DNA of 64,000 nt from the NCBI RefSeq assembly GCF_000425445.1, contig NZ_AUDL01000004.1, forward strand, positions 682,001-746,000. The letters run 5' to 3'. How positions within the stretch are numbered: position 1 is the first letter of the stretch; each line of letters opens with the position of its first letter. Shown here one piece after another: positions 17,067-26,232 of this stretch. The translations under genes were made by a program, and so were the position numbers. The notes under the pieces are model-generated. The model was not told the origin of the DNA. It worked only from the letters and a program-made list of their open reading frames with translations, and searched no databases. The DNA is from Flavobacterium denitrificans DSM 15936. Lineage in GTDB: Bacteria > Bacteroidota > Bacteroidia > Flavobacteriales > Flavobacteriaceae.

Positions 17067-18671
17067 CTATAGGTTCTCAAAGAAATCATTTCCTTTGTCA
17101 TCTGTTATAATAAATGCAGGGAAATCTTTTACAGTGATTTTACGAACAGCTTCCATTCCTAATTCTTCAAAATCAACAACTTCAACTTTAAGGATATTGT
17201 CTTGTGCCAAAATCGCAGCAGGACCTCCAATAGAACCCAAGTAGAATCCTCCGTATTTGTTGCAGGCATCCGTAACTTGTTTGGTACGATTTCCTTTTGC
17301 CAACATCACCATACTTCCACCATTTTTTTGGAATTCATCAACATAAACATCCATACGGCCAGCAGTTGTTGGCCCAAAACTTCCTGACGGCATTCCTTCT
17401 GGCGTTTTTGCTGGACCAGCATAATAAACAGGGTGATTTTTGAAATATTCTGGCATTGGTTTTCCAGCGTCTAGTAATTCTTTAATTTTTGCGTGCGCAA
17501 TATCTCTGGCAACAATAACGGTTCCGTTTAATTTCAAACGTGTTTTGATAGGATATTGCGATAATTTTGCCAAAATATCCGCCATTGGCTGATCTAGATC
17601 AACTTCAACCGGTGCTTCTAAATGCGGAGCAGTTTCTGGTAAAAATTGTTTCGGATTTACTTCCAATTGCTCAACGAAGATTCCGTCTTTCGTGATTTTC
17701 CCTTTGATATTTCTATCAGCTGAGCAAGAAACTCCTAATCCAACTGGACAAGAAGCGGCGTGACGAGGTAAACGAATTACACGAACATCATGCGTGAAAT
17801 ATTTTCCTCCAAACTGTGCTCCAATTTCGCTTTCTTGACAAATTTTCTGAACGCGTTCTTCCCATTCTAAATCACGAAATGCTTGACCAGCCATGTTTCC
17901 TGATGTTGGAAGATGATCGTAATAACCTGCCGATGCTTTTTTAACAGCGCTTAAGTTTGCTTCCGCAGAAGTTCCACCAATCACTAAAGCCAAGTGATAT
18001 GGAGGGCAAGCTGAAGTTCCCAAATCTTTGATTTTAGCACGAATAAATGCATCTAAAGATTTGTCATTCAGCAACGATTTTGTTTGTTGGTATAAATACG
18101 TTTTATTCGCAGATCCTCCACCTTTTGCCATAAACAAGAATTCATAAGAGGCTCCTTTTTTAGCATAAATATCAATTTGCGCTGGAAGATTTGAACCTGA
18201 ATTCTTTTCTTCAAACATTGAAATTGGAACGATCTGTGAATAACGTAAGTTACGTTTTTGGTAAGTGTTGAAAATTCCTTTGCTCAGCCATTCTGCATCA
18301 TCAACTCCAGTGAAAATGCTTTCACCTTTTTTCGCCATTACAATTGCAGTTCCGGTATCTTGACAGCTTGGCAACTGACCTTCGGCAGCAACTGATGCAT
18401 TTTGCAATAAATTATACGCGACAAATCGATCGTTGTCAGTCGCTTCTGGATCATCAAGAATGTTTCTTAATTTTTGTAAATGTGTCGTTCTCAACATAAA
18501 CGAGACATCTGTAAGTGCTTCTTCAGCTAATAATTCTAAACCTTTTGGATCGACAGTCAAAATTTCGCGTTCTCCAAATTTTTCAACTTTTACAAAATCA
18601 GAGGTGATTTTGCGGTATTGTGTCTCATCCTTCAAAATTGGATAAGGATCTTGGTATATAAAATCAATCAT
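17067..18671 (-). CDS. fumA: Fumarate hydratase class I (Fe-S)
   Basis: Interconverts fumarate and malate in the TCA cycle. The 534-residue single-chain form contains both the alpha-type part ([12 protein letters not shown], first cluster cysteine) and the beta-type part ([27 protein letters not shown]). Further cluster cysteines are in [18 protein letters not shown]. Length equals the usual 530-550 of FumA/FumB. It is monocistronic with a terminator and inverted repeats at its 3-prime end. Confidence 0.95.
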   Translation of the reverse strand: MIDFIYQDPYPILKDETQYRKITSDFVKVEKFGEREILTVDPKGLELLAEEALTDVSFMLRTTHLQKLRNILDDPEATDNDRFVAYNLLQNASVAAEGQLPSCQDTGTAIVMAKKGESIFTGVDDAEWLSKGIFNTYQKRNLRYSQIVPISMFEEKNSGSNLPAQIDIYAKKGASYEFLFMAKGGGSANKTYLYQQTKSLLNDKSLDAFIRAKIKDLGTSACPPYHLALVIGGTSAEANLSAVKKASAGYYDHLPTSGNMAGQAFRDLEWEERVQKICQESEIGAQFGGKYFTHDVRVIRLPRHAASCPVGLGVSCSADRNIKGKITKDGIFVEQLEVNPKQFLPETAPHLEAPVEVDLDQPMADILAKLSQYPIKTRLKLNGTVIVARDIAHAKIKELLDAGKPMPEYFKNHPVYYAGPAKTPEGMPSGSFGPTTAGRMDVYVDEFQKNGGSMVMLAKGNRTKQVTDACNKYGGFYLGSIGGPAAILAQDNILKVEVVDFEELGMEAVRKITVKDFPAFIITDDKGNDFFENL

Positions 18672-18764
18672 TGTTTTGTTTTTTTACAAAGTTAGAAATT
18701 ATTTACCTAAGAAAGAATTTGAATTAGGAAGGTTTGTGTGTTAATATATTGCGGAAAATGACAT

Positions 18765-18880
18765 ATATCTAAACTGGACTGAAGTCCAGCCCTACAAAAT
18801 AAATCGTTCCTGCGGAACTTTAAATAGAGCCAACGGCTCAAGCCATATTGTAGGGCTGGACTTCAGTCCAGTTTAGATAT
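18765..18880. repeat. REP-like palindromic element, left copy
   Basis: Perfect 33-bp inverted arms (18765-18797 and 18848-18880), each containing a CTGGACT/AGTCCAG dyad, enclose two small hairpins, GTTCC/GGAAC and GAGCC/GGCTC. A copy lies at 19423-19530 in the same orientation. It sits directly at the 3-prime end of the minus-strand RAYT gene. Confidence 0.92.
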
Positions 18881-18887
18881 GGTATAT

Positions 18888-19349
18888 TCATATTAAATTT
18901 TCAAAAACGCATCTTTCATCATATTTGACATTGTATTTGTTTAGAAAAGAGGAGTATTCATCTTTGAAATTTTGATTTTTGTGATGTTCTTCTTGATTTG
19001 CGATATATTTAAAAATGGCATCAATATGAGATTTACTGTATGAAAAAACACCATAGCCTTCTTGCCATTCAAATTTGCTTTTTGTTAATTGATGATCATT
19101 GATAAATTTTGATGATTTGCCTTTTATGACTTTCATTAAATCTGAAGTGGAAACTGTCGGTTTAAGAGCTAATAGGCAGTGAATATGATCTTCGGTGCCA
19201 TTCACAATAATAGTTTTACAGCCGGTTTCATTTATTAAATTTCCAATAACACTTAAGATTTTAAATTTGCATTCAGGAGTAATTAATGCTTCTCTGTATT
19301 TGACTGCGAAAACGGCTTGGATATAAACCTGATGAAAGGTGTTTGACAT
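18888..19349 (-). mobile_element. RAYT transposase between two REP-like elements
   Basis: A 153-residue Y1/HUH transposase. The HUH motif is HIHC in GTEDHIHCLLAL (about residue 56) and the tyrosine helix reads AIFKYIANQEEHHKNQ. It is clearly related to, but divergent from, the copy at 3267, and its flanking palindromes differ completely from those of the first RAYT, so each enzyme appears to have its own REP family. The gene lies between two 108-bp direct copies that differ at two positions. No passenger genes. Confidence 0.88.
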
Positions 19350-19422
19350 TTATACGTTTTTAAAGATTAAAACCGTATAAAAATACTATTTTTCTTATAA
19401 AAATATTCGTGCCATATAAAGA

Positions 19423-19530
19423 AAACTAGACTGAAGTCCAGCTCTACAAAATAAATCGTTCCTGCGGAACTTTAAATAGAGCCAACGGCTCAAGCCATAT
19501 TGTAGGGCTGGACTTCAGTCCAGTTTAGAT
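19423..19530. repeat. REP-like palindromic element, right copy
   Basis: Identical to 18771-18878 at 106 of 108 positions, in direct orientation. The two differences lie in the left arm (G to A and C to T) and slightly weaken its pairing with the right arm. Confidence 0.92.
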
Positions 19531-19556
19531 GTAGTATATATAATCAAATTTTTATT

Positions 19557-20996
19557 TTAAAAAAACCAATTCGCCACAAAAATCGCCGTAATCACGCAAA
19601 TCAAATCAACCAAAAGCATCGTTCCTAAAGCATAACGCGTGTTTTTGATATTTACAGATCCAAAATAAACCGCAATTACATAGAAAGTACTTTCAGCACT
19701 ACATTGGAAAATACTGCTTAATCTTGCCGTTAAGGAATCGGCACCGAAAGTGTTCATTGAATCAATCAAAAATCCTCTTGAGCCGGCTGAGCTAAAAGGA
19801 CGAAGCATTGCCACAGGCAAAGCGTTTGTAATTTCTTTGCTTACGCCTAAATTGGAAAATACAAATCCGATTCCGTCACTGATAATTTCAAATAATCCGC
19901 TGTTTCTGAATAATGAAATTGCAACCAACATTCCCAAAACATAAGGGAAAATCGTAACTCCAGTTTTAACTCCATTATTTGCTCCAACTACAAAAGTATC
20001 GAAAACAGTTGTGTCTGCTTCCGTAAATTTTTTCTCATGCATAAAAGAGAAAATCAAAGTAAAAAGAACAATCGTAAGTAAAATCAATCCTGAAAGATTA
20101 GAAGTAAAGTAATTTTTTCCAATTAAATCCAAATGATTTACATACATCAATAAGCCAACAATTGCAGCAATCATGGTTATTAAACCAATTAAAAGTGAAG
20201 CACTTTTAAAATTGATTTTTTGTTTGATTCCCACAATTAAGAAAGCGGCAATTGTACCAATGAACGAAGTAATAACACAAGGCAAAATTACATCGGCTGG
20301 ATTTGTGGCATTTGCCGCAGCACGATATCCAATAATCGAAGTCGCAATCAAAGTCAAACCTGATGCGTGAAGGCACATAAACATGATTTGTGCATCGCTG
20401 GCTTTGTCTTTTTCGGGATTTATTTCCTGTAAACTTTCCATTGCTTTTAATCCAAAAGGCGTTGCAGCCGAATCTAACCCCAAGAAATTGGCGGCAAAGT
20501 TTAACGTCATATACGATATCGAAGGGTGATTTTTAGGAATACTCGGGAATACTTTCACAAAAACCGGACTTAGCGCTTTGGCTAATTTTCCAGAAGCACC
20601 TGAAATGATTAAAAGTTCCATTAATCCACAGAAAAATGCTAAATAGGCAATAAGTGGCAGAATCAAATCCACCAAAGTGCTTTTACAAGTGGGCAACAAA
20701 CCATCAGATTTTTGAAGCCCGCTGTAGATTTTTACGGTTTTGTTTTTATAAACGTAAGTCGTGTCTGCATTTAGCGTGTCACGATTAATAATCATGGTTT
20801 GATCTTTGGCTTTTGAAATGCTGTCTTTAATGAATGCTGGAAGTTCTTCAATGTACTTTTCAGAAATCAAAATTGGATCATCTTTCTTTCCATTTAAAAC
20901 AGAATCAATCGTATAAGTATTGGCAGTGAATAAGCTTACTGTAATAAAAAGAATCGAAGAAATGAAAATCGCTAACCAAAATCTGCTTAAAACCAT
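19557..20996 (-). CDS. Nucleoside recognition (SpmA-SpmB type) membrane protein
   Basis: A 479-residue inner-membrane protein with two Gate/nucleoside-recognition halves, corresponding to SpmA and SpmB of spore formers fused in one chain. Visible are an N-terminal helix, a periplasmic segment of about 90 residues rich in charged residues, and roughly ten helices with the family signatures NFAANFLGLDSAATPFGLKA and, in the second half, MLRPFSSAGSRG and QCSAESTFYV. Non-sporulating Bacteroidota commonly carry this protein, probably as a transporter of unknown substrate. Confidence 0.87.
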   Translation of the reverse strand: MVLSRFWLAIFISSILFITVSLFTANTYTIDSVLNGKKDDPILISEKYIEELPAFIKDSISKAKDQTMIINRDTLNADTTYVYKNKTVKIYSGLQKSDGLLPTCKSTLVDLILPLIAYLAFFCGLMELLIISGASGKLAKALSPVFVKVFPSIPKNHPSISYMTLNFAANFLGLDSAATPFGLKAMESLQEINPEKDKASDAQIMFMCLHASGLTLIATSIIGYRAAANATNPADVILPCVITSFIGTIAAFLIVGIKQKINFKSASLLIGLITMIAAIVGLLMYVNHLDLIGKNYFTSNLSGLILLTIVLFTLIFSFMHEKKFTEADTTVFDTFVVGANNGVKTGVTIFPYVLGMLVAISLFRNSGLFEIISDGIGFVFSNLGVSKEITNALPVAMLRPFSSAGSRGFLIDSMNTFGADSLTARLSSIFQCSAESTFYVIAVYFGSVNIKNTRYALGTMLLVDLICVITAIFVANWFF

Positions 20997-21106
20997 AATT
21001 GTATTTTTTTGTAAATGTAATTATTTAGCAATAATAAGCATAAAGATTTAAGAAATGAAACGAGAAGTAATTGACAAGAAAGGCAATTTTTTAATTAAAT
21101 TTCGAT

Positions 21107-22189
21107 TTATTCAATAACAATTTTGGTTTGCAAATAGGTTTCAAAAGATTTAATTCCTTCAAGTAAAACCTGTTTTTTATCTGTTTCAATGTCTTTAAAA
21201 AACTCCATTTCGATTTTAGCGTGATCTTTTTTTATAGTTCTTTTCCAGATTCCGACTACTTTTCCGTTTTCTAAAATTATAGGTTTGAAAATGCCATTAT
21301 TGGTAAAAACTTTAGATTGATGTTCTGTATTGAAGGAAGCCTCACGTGTTTTATATGAAATTAAAATCTCATCAAAGGCAGGAAGAAAATGAACGCTTTC
21401 GCGAAAGTTACTCACATCTTTTAGCTCTTTTTTAAACCAATAATGCTGATTTTCAATAGTGATTTTGTCTAATTGTAATTCTGTTGCGTTAATCGCTTTT
21501 TGACAAATTGTTGGCGGAAAACCGGACCACCAAGAAAAATCCAGCAACGTTGCAGGCCCGTGACTTTCAAAATAGCGTTGCGCAAGTTTTGCTAAAGCTT
21601 CTTCTTTGGTTAATTTGTTTTTTGGATTCGGAACTCTTTCTTCAAGTAAGGCATAAGTGATTTGCTTGCCTTTTATTTCACCATTACAAACCAAACCATC
21701 TAATTCTGCATTCATCATAATCGCGGCGCTCAAAAAATCTTCTTTCGAAGTTTTTTCGATACCAAGCTCCTGCATAATCTCAGTTCGAGTCAAATGATTA
21801 TTTCCAGATAATAATTTTTCGATAGTAACATTGATTTGATTTAACTTTTTCTCATCGTAACCAAATTTTTTAGCCCCTGAAATGGCAAAACGCTTTACTT
21901 GCGGAGCTGACAGATCTAACATCCAATAAATATCTTCAGCTGAAACAAAATGCCAAGTTGGACGCAGAATATGAGTGCGAATAATTTGGCCAGAATTTAT
22001 AGCCTCTTCAATTTCTTTTTCAGAAGAATCGCAACGTGAACCTATCGCCCATTTTGCCATCGCGTAATCCTGTGCCTGCATAGCGCCAAAATGCTTCACA
22101 ATTTCTTGCGGAGAACATTTGTCTGTTTTATACAGTTTTTGAGAAATAAGACGATGATGTGAAATTTCAGAATGAATCATTATTTTCAA
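21107..22189 (-). CDS. AlkZ/YcaQ-like winged-helix DNA glycosylase family protein
   Basis: A 360-residue protein of the HTH_42 family. Members include AlkZ (interstrand crosslink glycosylase) and YcaQ/AlkX. The near-N-terminal motif MQAQDYAMAKWAIGSRC contains QxQ, the catalytic pair of AlkZ-type enzymes, and is followed by LRPTWHFV and WWSGFPP segments typical of the family. A DNA-repair role is likely but untested. Two in-frame ATGs (codons 1 and 4) are possible starts. Not obviously in an operon. Confidence 0.83.
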   Translation of the reverse strand: MKIMIHSEISHHRLISQKLYKTDKCSPQEIVKHFGAMQAQDYAMAKWAIGSRCDSSEKEIEEAINSGQIIRTHILRPTWHFVSAEDIYWMLDLSAPQVKRFAISGAKKFGYDEKKLNQINVTIEKLLSGNNHLTRTEIMQELGIEKTSKEDFLSAAIMMNAELDGLVCNGEIKGKQITYALLEERVPNPKNKLTKEEALAKLAQRYFESHGPATLLDFSWWSGFPPTICQKAINATELQLDKITIENQHYWFKKELKDVSNFRESVHFLPAFDEILISYKTREASFNTEHQSKVFTNNGIFKPIILENGKVVGIWKRTIKKDHAKIEMEFFKDIETDKKQVLLEGIKSFETYLQTKIVIE

Positions 22190-22226
22190 CTATTTATTAA
22201 ACCATATAAGTAATATAAGTTCATGT

Positions 22227-22266
22227 AAAAAACTTTGTCCCTTTGCGACTTTGTAACTTTGTAACT
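22227..22266. repeat. CTTTG octamer repeat
   Basis: Consecutive 8-9 base words of the type ACTTTGTN in the 86-bp gap between the glycosylase and exonuclease genes. Just upstream (22198-22221) is a word close to the 23719 inverted repeat. Confidence 0.6.
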
Positions 22267-22275
22267 TGAAAAAAG

Positions 22276-22989
22276 CTATACATGAATAATCTCCTCATCA
22301 ATCAACAAATCTTCTCGGCGTAAACGAAGGAAAATCTGAGCTACAGCAATCGTATCCTTTTCACAATACGTTACAATTCGGTCAATGTCTTTCTCTACAT
22401 AAAAAACGTGAGCAACCTGACTTCCGTCGATATCGCCTTTTGGAGAAGGAACACCAAGAATTTTTGTTAGCAATTTTAAAGATGTAAAATGCTTGTAATC
22501 ACCAAATTTCCATAACTCCAAAGTATCTAAATGTGGAATTTCCCAAGGTTTTTTTCCAAATAAATTCAATTTGTCAGGAATTGCAATTTGATTGATGATC
22601 ATTCGGCGCGCTATAAACGGAATGTCAAATTCTTTTGCATTATGTCCACACAAAAGATGTTGCGGTTGATTAAAATGATTGTTGATCAAATTATTAAAGT
22701 CTTTCAGAATCTTTTTTTCATCTCCAAAAAACGAAGTCACTCTAAAGTTTCGAATATCTCCTTTAATCGTAAAAAAACCAACCGAAATACAGACAATTTT
22801 CCCAAACTCTGCCCAAATTCCCGCGCGATCGTAAAATTCTTCTGGAGAGAACTCGTCTTTTCGCTGATATTGTGTTTTTAAATCCCAAAGTGTCTGCATT
22901 TCTGCGTCAAGCGAATTGAAATTCTCTTCTTCAGGAACAGTTTCAATATCAAGAAATAAAATGTTGTTGAGGTTTACTTTTTCAATCAT
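22276..22989 (-). CDS. DEDD-type 3'-5' exonuclease (PolB-like)
   Basis: A 237-residue stand-alone exonuclease of the predicted PolB-like group. Motif I is LFLDIETVP (Asp-Glu at about 14-16), motif II GHNAKEFDIPFIARR and motif III YCEKDTIAVAQIFLRL, giving the DEDDy acidic set. It probably trims nucleic acid 3-prime ends in repair. It sits among repair-related genes on the same strand (AlkZ-like, Ogt), without overlap. Confidence 0.88.
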   Translation of the reverse strand: MIEKVNLNNILFLDIETVPEEENFNSLDAEMQTLWDLKTQYQRKDEFSPEEFYDRAGIWAEFGKIVCISVGFFTIKGDIRNFRVTSFFGDEKKILKDFNNLINNHFNQPQHLLCGHNAKEFDIPFIARRMIINQIAIPDKLNLFGKKPWEIPHLDTLELWKFGDYKHFTSLKLLTKILGVPSPKGDIDGSQVAHVFYVEKDIDRIVTYCEKDTIAVAQIFLRLRREDLLIDEEIIHV

Positions 22990-22999
22990 AATTTTTAGC

Positions 23000-23160
23000 C
23001 ACGAATTGCACGAATAACACTAAATTTTTTTATTTGGTATAAATGTACACAAATTTGATTTTTTAATTTGTCACAAATACAAATTGAATGAATTTTCTTA
23101 ACCTTTAATAAGGTTAATTAATCGACAGGTTATAAAGAATATTCGTGGGAATTAGTGGAA
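23000..23160. repeat. Inverted-arm intergenic repeat
   Basis: GCCACGAATTGCACG-type words at 23000-23028 recur as approximate reverse complement at 23130-23170 (CGTGGGAATTAGTGG, TTTGCGGC). No gene in the gap. Confidence 0.5.
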
Positions 23161-23171
23161 TTTGCGGCAAA

Positions 23172-23648
23172 CTAAAACAAACTTTGCTGTTTACTTGGGC
23201 TTTCATGTTCCAAAAGCCATTTTTTGCGTGATAATCCGCCGGCATAACCGGTTAAAGAACCATTTGTGCCAATAACTCTGTGACATGGAACCACAATCCA
23301 AAGCGGATTTTTGCCATTTGCAGATGCTACAGCACGAATTGCTTTTACATCGCCAAGCTTTTTAGTTTGATCCATATAACTTACTGTTTTTCCGTACGGA
23401 ATTTCCAATAATGATTTCCAGACTTTTTGCTGAAATTCGGTTCCTTGTGGATTCAGTTTTAGGTCGAAATCAGTTCTTTTTCCTTCAAAATATTCTTCCA
23501 ACTGCAAAACAGCATCTTGTAAAACTTCGGGAATGGTTTCGGAAACTTCATTTGTACCAACATCAGAAACAGAAATCACAGAAATGCCATTTTCATCTCC
23601 AATAATTTTGGTGATTCCTAAAGGTGAATTGATATAAACTGTTTCCAT
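23172..23648 (-). CDS. ogt: Methylated-DNA-protein cysteine methyltransferase
   Basis: Repairs O6-methylguanine and O4-methylthymine by transfer to its own cysteine. The 158-residue form has the acceptor in VPCHRVIG (Cys122), the conserved IPYGKTVSY upstream and the usual N-terminal domain. I choose the ATG at 23648: an in-frame TTG at 23687 would add 13 residues, but a TATCTTTG promoter box (23666-23673) lies inside that extension. Upstream lies a perfect 18-bp palindrome. Confidence 0.94.
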   Translation of the reverse strand: METVYINSPLGITKIIGDENGISVISVSDVGTNEVSETIPEVLQDAVLQLEEYFEGKRTDFDLKLNPQGTEFQQKVWKSLLEIPYGKTVSYMDQTKKLGDVKAIRAVASANGKNPLWIVVPCHRVIGTNGSLTGYAGGLSRKKWLLEHESPSKQQSLF

Positions 23649-23665
23649 AATTTTTGAATGAATTA

Positions 23666-23673
23666 CAAAGATA
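23666..23673 (-). promoter_or_regulatory. Putative -7 box of ogt
   Basis: Minus-strand TATCTTTG, 17 bp before the ATG at 23648. Decides against the longer start. Confidence 0.5.
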
Positions 23674-23687
23674 TGATGGTTTTGCAA

Positions 23688-23820
23688 TCCCGATAGCTAT
23701 CGGGAGCAAAGTTTTTTAAACCATGTAAGTTATATAAGTAATTTAAGCTTTTTATTGTGGCCGAACTTTCGCAAAGTTTGCCAAGCATTAATTAAATGAA
23801 CTTATATAACTTATATGGTT
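23688..23820. repeat. Palindrome plus 21-bp inverted repeat
   Basis: TCCCGATAGCTATCGGGA (23688-23705) is a perfect palindrome. Arms 23719-23739 and 23800-23820 are reverse complements with one mismatch, and between them is a smaller hairpin with arms GAACTTT/AAAGTTT. The right arm touches the stop codon of the SDR gene. Confidence 0.85.
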
Positions 23821-24635
23821 CAATAATTTTCCAGCTTGAATTGATATTTTAAATTGTTTTGGATTTTCTCGCTTGAAATAATCTTTTTAATATTCGATTT
23901 TTCGGCACTGAATTTTGGTAGAACCAAGTTTTGCTCTTTTGCTTTTTGGGTATAATATTCTTCTCTTGTTGGATGAAAAGGCGCAACGGCATTGAAAACT
24001 TCATTCCATTTTGACTGATTTATGATCGCTTCAATAATGCCAATACAATCATTTAGATGAATCAAATTAACAGGCGCGTCAGGATTTTCAAGGTTTTCTT
24101 TTCCGGCTAAATGTTTTACAGGATGACGGTCTTCGCCGATTAATCCGCCGAAACGAAGAATTGTAGTTTCAAAATTTTGATTTTTTTGAAGAATCGCTTC
24201 TGCCAAAAATAATTGTTTTCCGCTTTCCGTTTCTGGATTTGGAATTGTATTTTCTGTAATAAAATCATTTTCATCGCCATAAACAGAAGTTGAACTTACG
24301 AAAAGTACTTTCTTAACGATTGATTTTTCTATAAACGGAATCAGATTTCTGATTTTTTCCACAAAAACTTTCTTTTCAGAATTAGGATCGACGGTTCTTA
24401 ATTTTGGTGGAATATTGATAATTAAGATTTCACTTTCGGATAAAAAATCATTTACACTTTCTGAAACACTTTCGCTTTCAAGCGCAACCAAAAAAGGATT
24501 TATTCCCGAATCTTTTAAAGTAACGAGTTTATTTTCTGAAGTTGTTGTTCCGTTTATCGAATTTCCTTTTTCAATCAGTTTTTTTGCCAAAGGAAATCCA
24601 AGCCAGCCACAGCCAAGGATGCTTATTTTTTTCAT
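23820..24635 (-). CDS. NAD(P)-dependent SDR family oxidoreductase (YeeZ-like)
   Basis: A 271-residue Rossmann protein beginning with the nucleotide motif ILGCGWLGFPLAKKL. The following features fit extended SDRs of the YeeZ type: NIPPKLR, FVSSTSVYGD (catalytic Ser-Tyr region), and LRFGGLIGEDRHP. The classical YxxxK is not evident, so dehydrogenase activity is uncertain. Substrate unknown. The gene lies alone between two inverted repeats. Confidence 0.8.
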   Translation of the reverse strand: MKKISILGCGWLGFPLAKKLIEKGNSINGTTTSENKLVTLKDSGINPFLVALESESVSESVNDFLSESEILIINIPPKLRTVDPNSEKKVFVEKIRNLIPFIEKSIVKKVLFVSSTSVYGDENDFITENTIPNPETESGKQLFLAEAILQKNQNFETTILRFGGLIGEDRHPVKHLAGKENLENPDAPVNLIHLNDCIGIIEAIINQSKWNEVFNAVAPFHPTREEYYTQKAKEQNLVLPKFSAEKSNIKKIISSEKIQNNLKYQFKLENY

Positions 24636-24653
24636 TTTTTTTGCTTAAAGTAA

Positions 24654-24720
24654 TAATCTCGCAAAGTCGCAGAGTCGTAAAGAATATTAAACTCTGCGTC
24701 TTAGCGACTTTGCGAGATTA
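24654..24720. repeat. 17-bp perfect inverted repeat of CTTTG words
   Basis: Arms 24654-24670 and 24704-24720 are perfect reverse complements, with an inner AGAGT/ACTCT pairing. Lies between the SDR gene and the GNAT gene. Confidence 0.88.
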
Positions 24721-24750
24721 AAAGTCACAGAGATTTTTACTCTTTTGATT

Positions 24751-25200
24751 TTACAAAGTTAGCGTAAATCGGATTTTATCTTTTCCGTTTGCGCCCATTC
24801 TGTTGTAAAATTTAATTGCTCTGGTATTAAATTCTGGAGTTTGCCATTGAATGTTGACGCAATTGTTTTGTTTTCCGATTTCTTTTAATTTTTCGATTAA
24901 GATTTCACCAATTCCCAAACCTCTAGTTTCTTCTTCTAAAAATAAACAGTCCATGTAGAGAAAGTTTTGTGCGTTCCAGGTCGAAAAATCAAAAGTATAA
25001 GAAGTATAACCAACAATAGTTTCTTCTGTAGCCACAACTAAACAGTATAGTTTTGGATTTTGACCAAATAAAGCTTTTTTTAGACCTTCTTCTTTTCCTT
25101 TTGGAGAAAACTCAGCTTTCTCAAATTCAGCATGTTTTTGGATCAAGATAAGTAGTTTAGGCAAATCAGAGATTTCGCAGTTTCTTATTGAATATTCCAT
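24751..25200 (-). CDS. GNAT family N-acetyltransferase
   Basis: A 149-residue single GNAT domain. The acetyl-CoA loop is in the segment ETRGLGIGEILIEKLKEIG (R/QxxGxG/A pattern) and the family ending FYNRMGAN is present. The sequence resembles diamine/polyamine-type small acetyltransferases (MEYSIRNCEISDLPKLL), but the acceptor cannot be told. Its start overlaps the end of the LysR gene by 16 bp, so the two are co-transcribed. Confidence 0.88.
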   Translation of the reverse strand: MEYSIRNCEISDLPKLLILIQKHAEFEKAEFSPKGKEEGLKKALFGQNPKLYCLVVATEETIVGYTSYTFDFSTWNAQNFLYMDCLFLEEETRGLGIGEILIEKLKEIGKQNNCVNIQWQTPEFNTRAIKFYNRMGANGKDKIRFTLTL

Positions 25201-26087
25201 TGTAGATTAATTTCGGTTTGCAGAAAGTTGATGAAATGATGGAAATAATCCGGATAATTTTCATTAGCGCGAGTGGCGATGAAATGTTTTCGTTTCAAAC
25301 CATTTTTACCGACTTTAATTGCTTTGAGCGGGCTTGATTTTAAATGTGGCTGAAGCGCCCATTTTGCCATCGACATAACGCCCATATCGGCTTTTACCAT
25401 TTCTAAAGAAGCTTCGGTCAATGGCATTGGCGTAATTTTCTTTGGTGAAACTTTGGCTGGAGCCAAAAGAAATTGATGAATGGTAACGGTTTCCATTGGA
25501 AGTGAATGTATAATCAGATGTTCGTCTGCAAAATCTTCTGCAACAACATATTTTTTATCCGCCCACCCATGATTTTCAGAAACCACCATTACGACTTCAT
25601 CTTGAAAAAGCTCGGTATATTTGATATTATTGTCTTTAATCGTGTCACTTACAATGGCAATATCAATCGTATTATCCAAAAGTTTTTGAAGGGGAATATG
25701 AGTTGCCTCGATTATAATTTTCAATTCAACATTTGGATACAAAAGATGAAATTGCTTTAAGACTGACGGAAGCCAATGATAACTCGAGAAACATTCAGTA
25801 CTGATTCGGATTTCGCCAGATTCGCCAAAAACCATTTGCTTGATTTGCGTTTGTGTTTCTGAGAGTTTATTCAGGATTTCATTTGCGAGTCCATAGATTT
25901 TTTCGCCGGCTTTTGTTAACACCAGTTTTTTGTTGGTTCGCAAAAATATAGCCGTACCCAATTGATATTCGGCTTCTTTGAGCTGATGACTCAAAGCCGA
26001 TTGCGTCAAATGAAGTTTGTCTATGGCTTTTGTAATGCTTCCTTCTTCAACAATTGCTTTTATCAATTTTAAGTGGCGTATTTCCAT
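25185..26087 (-). CDS. LysR family transcriptional regulator
   Basis: A 300-residue LTTR: winged HTH at residues 1-60 (TKAIDKLHLTQSALSHQLKEAE) and a periplasmic-binding-like effector domain from about 90. It runs divergently from the rhodanese gene at 26233 with a gap of 145 bp and is coupled to a GNAT gene. LTTRs often control the divergent gene, so it may regulate the rhodanese. The resemblance to MetR-type regulators (homocysteine-sensing, ALSHQ motif) is only an impression. Confidence 0.9.
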   Translation of the reverse strand: MEIRHLKLIKAIVEEGSITKAIDKLHLTQSALSHQLKEAEYQLGTAIFLRTNKKLVLTKAGEKIYGLANEILNKLSETQTQIKQMVFGESGEIRISTECFSSYHWLPSVLKQFHLLYPNVELKIIIEATHIPLQKLLDNTIDIAIVSDTIKDNNIKYTELFQDEVVMVVSENHGWADKKYVVAEDFADEHLIIHSLPMETVTIHQFLLAPAKVSPKKITPMPLTEASLEMVKADMGVMSMAKWALQPHLKSSPLKAIKVGKNGLKRKHFIATRANENYPDYFHHFINFLQTEINLQWNIQ

Positions 26088-26195
26088 TTTGAAACGTATT
26101 TCTACAAAGTAACAAAATTTTAAAGTGGCTTTTGTATGAAAAAAAGTAATGCTCTTGATGAATTCTTTTCGTTTTTATGGTGTTTGATGTTCATG

Positions 26196-26203
26196 TACTT
26201 TTG
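26196..26203 (+). promoter_or_regulatory. Putative -7 box of the rhodanese gene
   Basis: TACTTTTG, a TAnnTTTG match 29 bp before the ATG, with a T-rich -33 zone about 19 bp further upstream. Confidence 0.45.
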
Positions 26204-26232
26204 GAAATGTAAAACATTAAAAGACAAACAAC

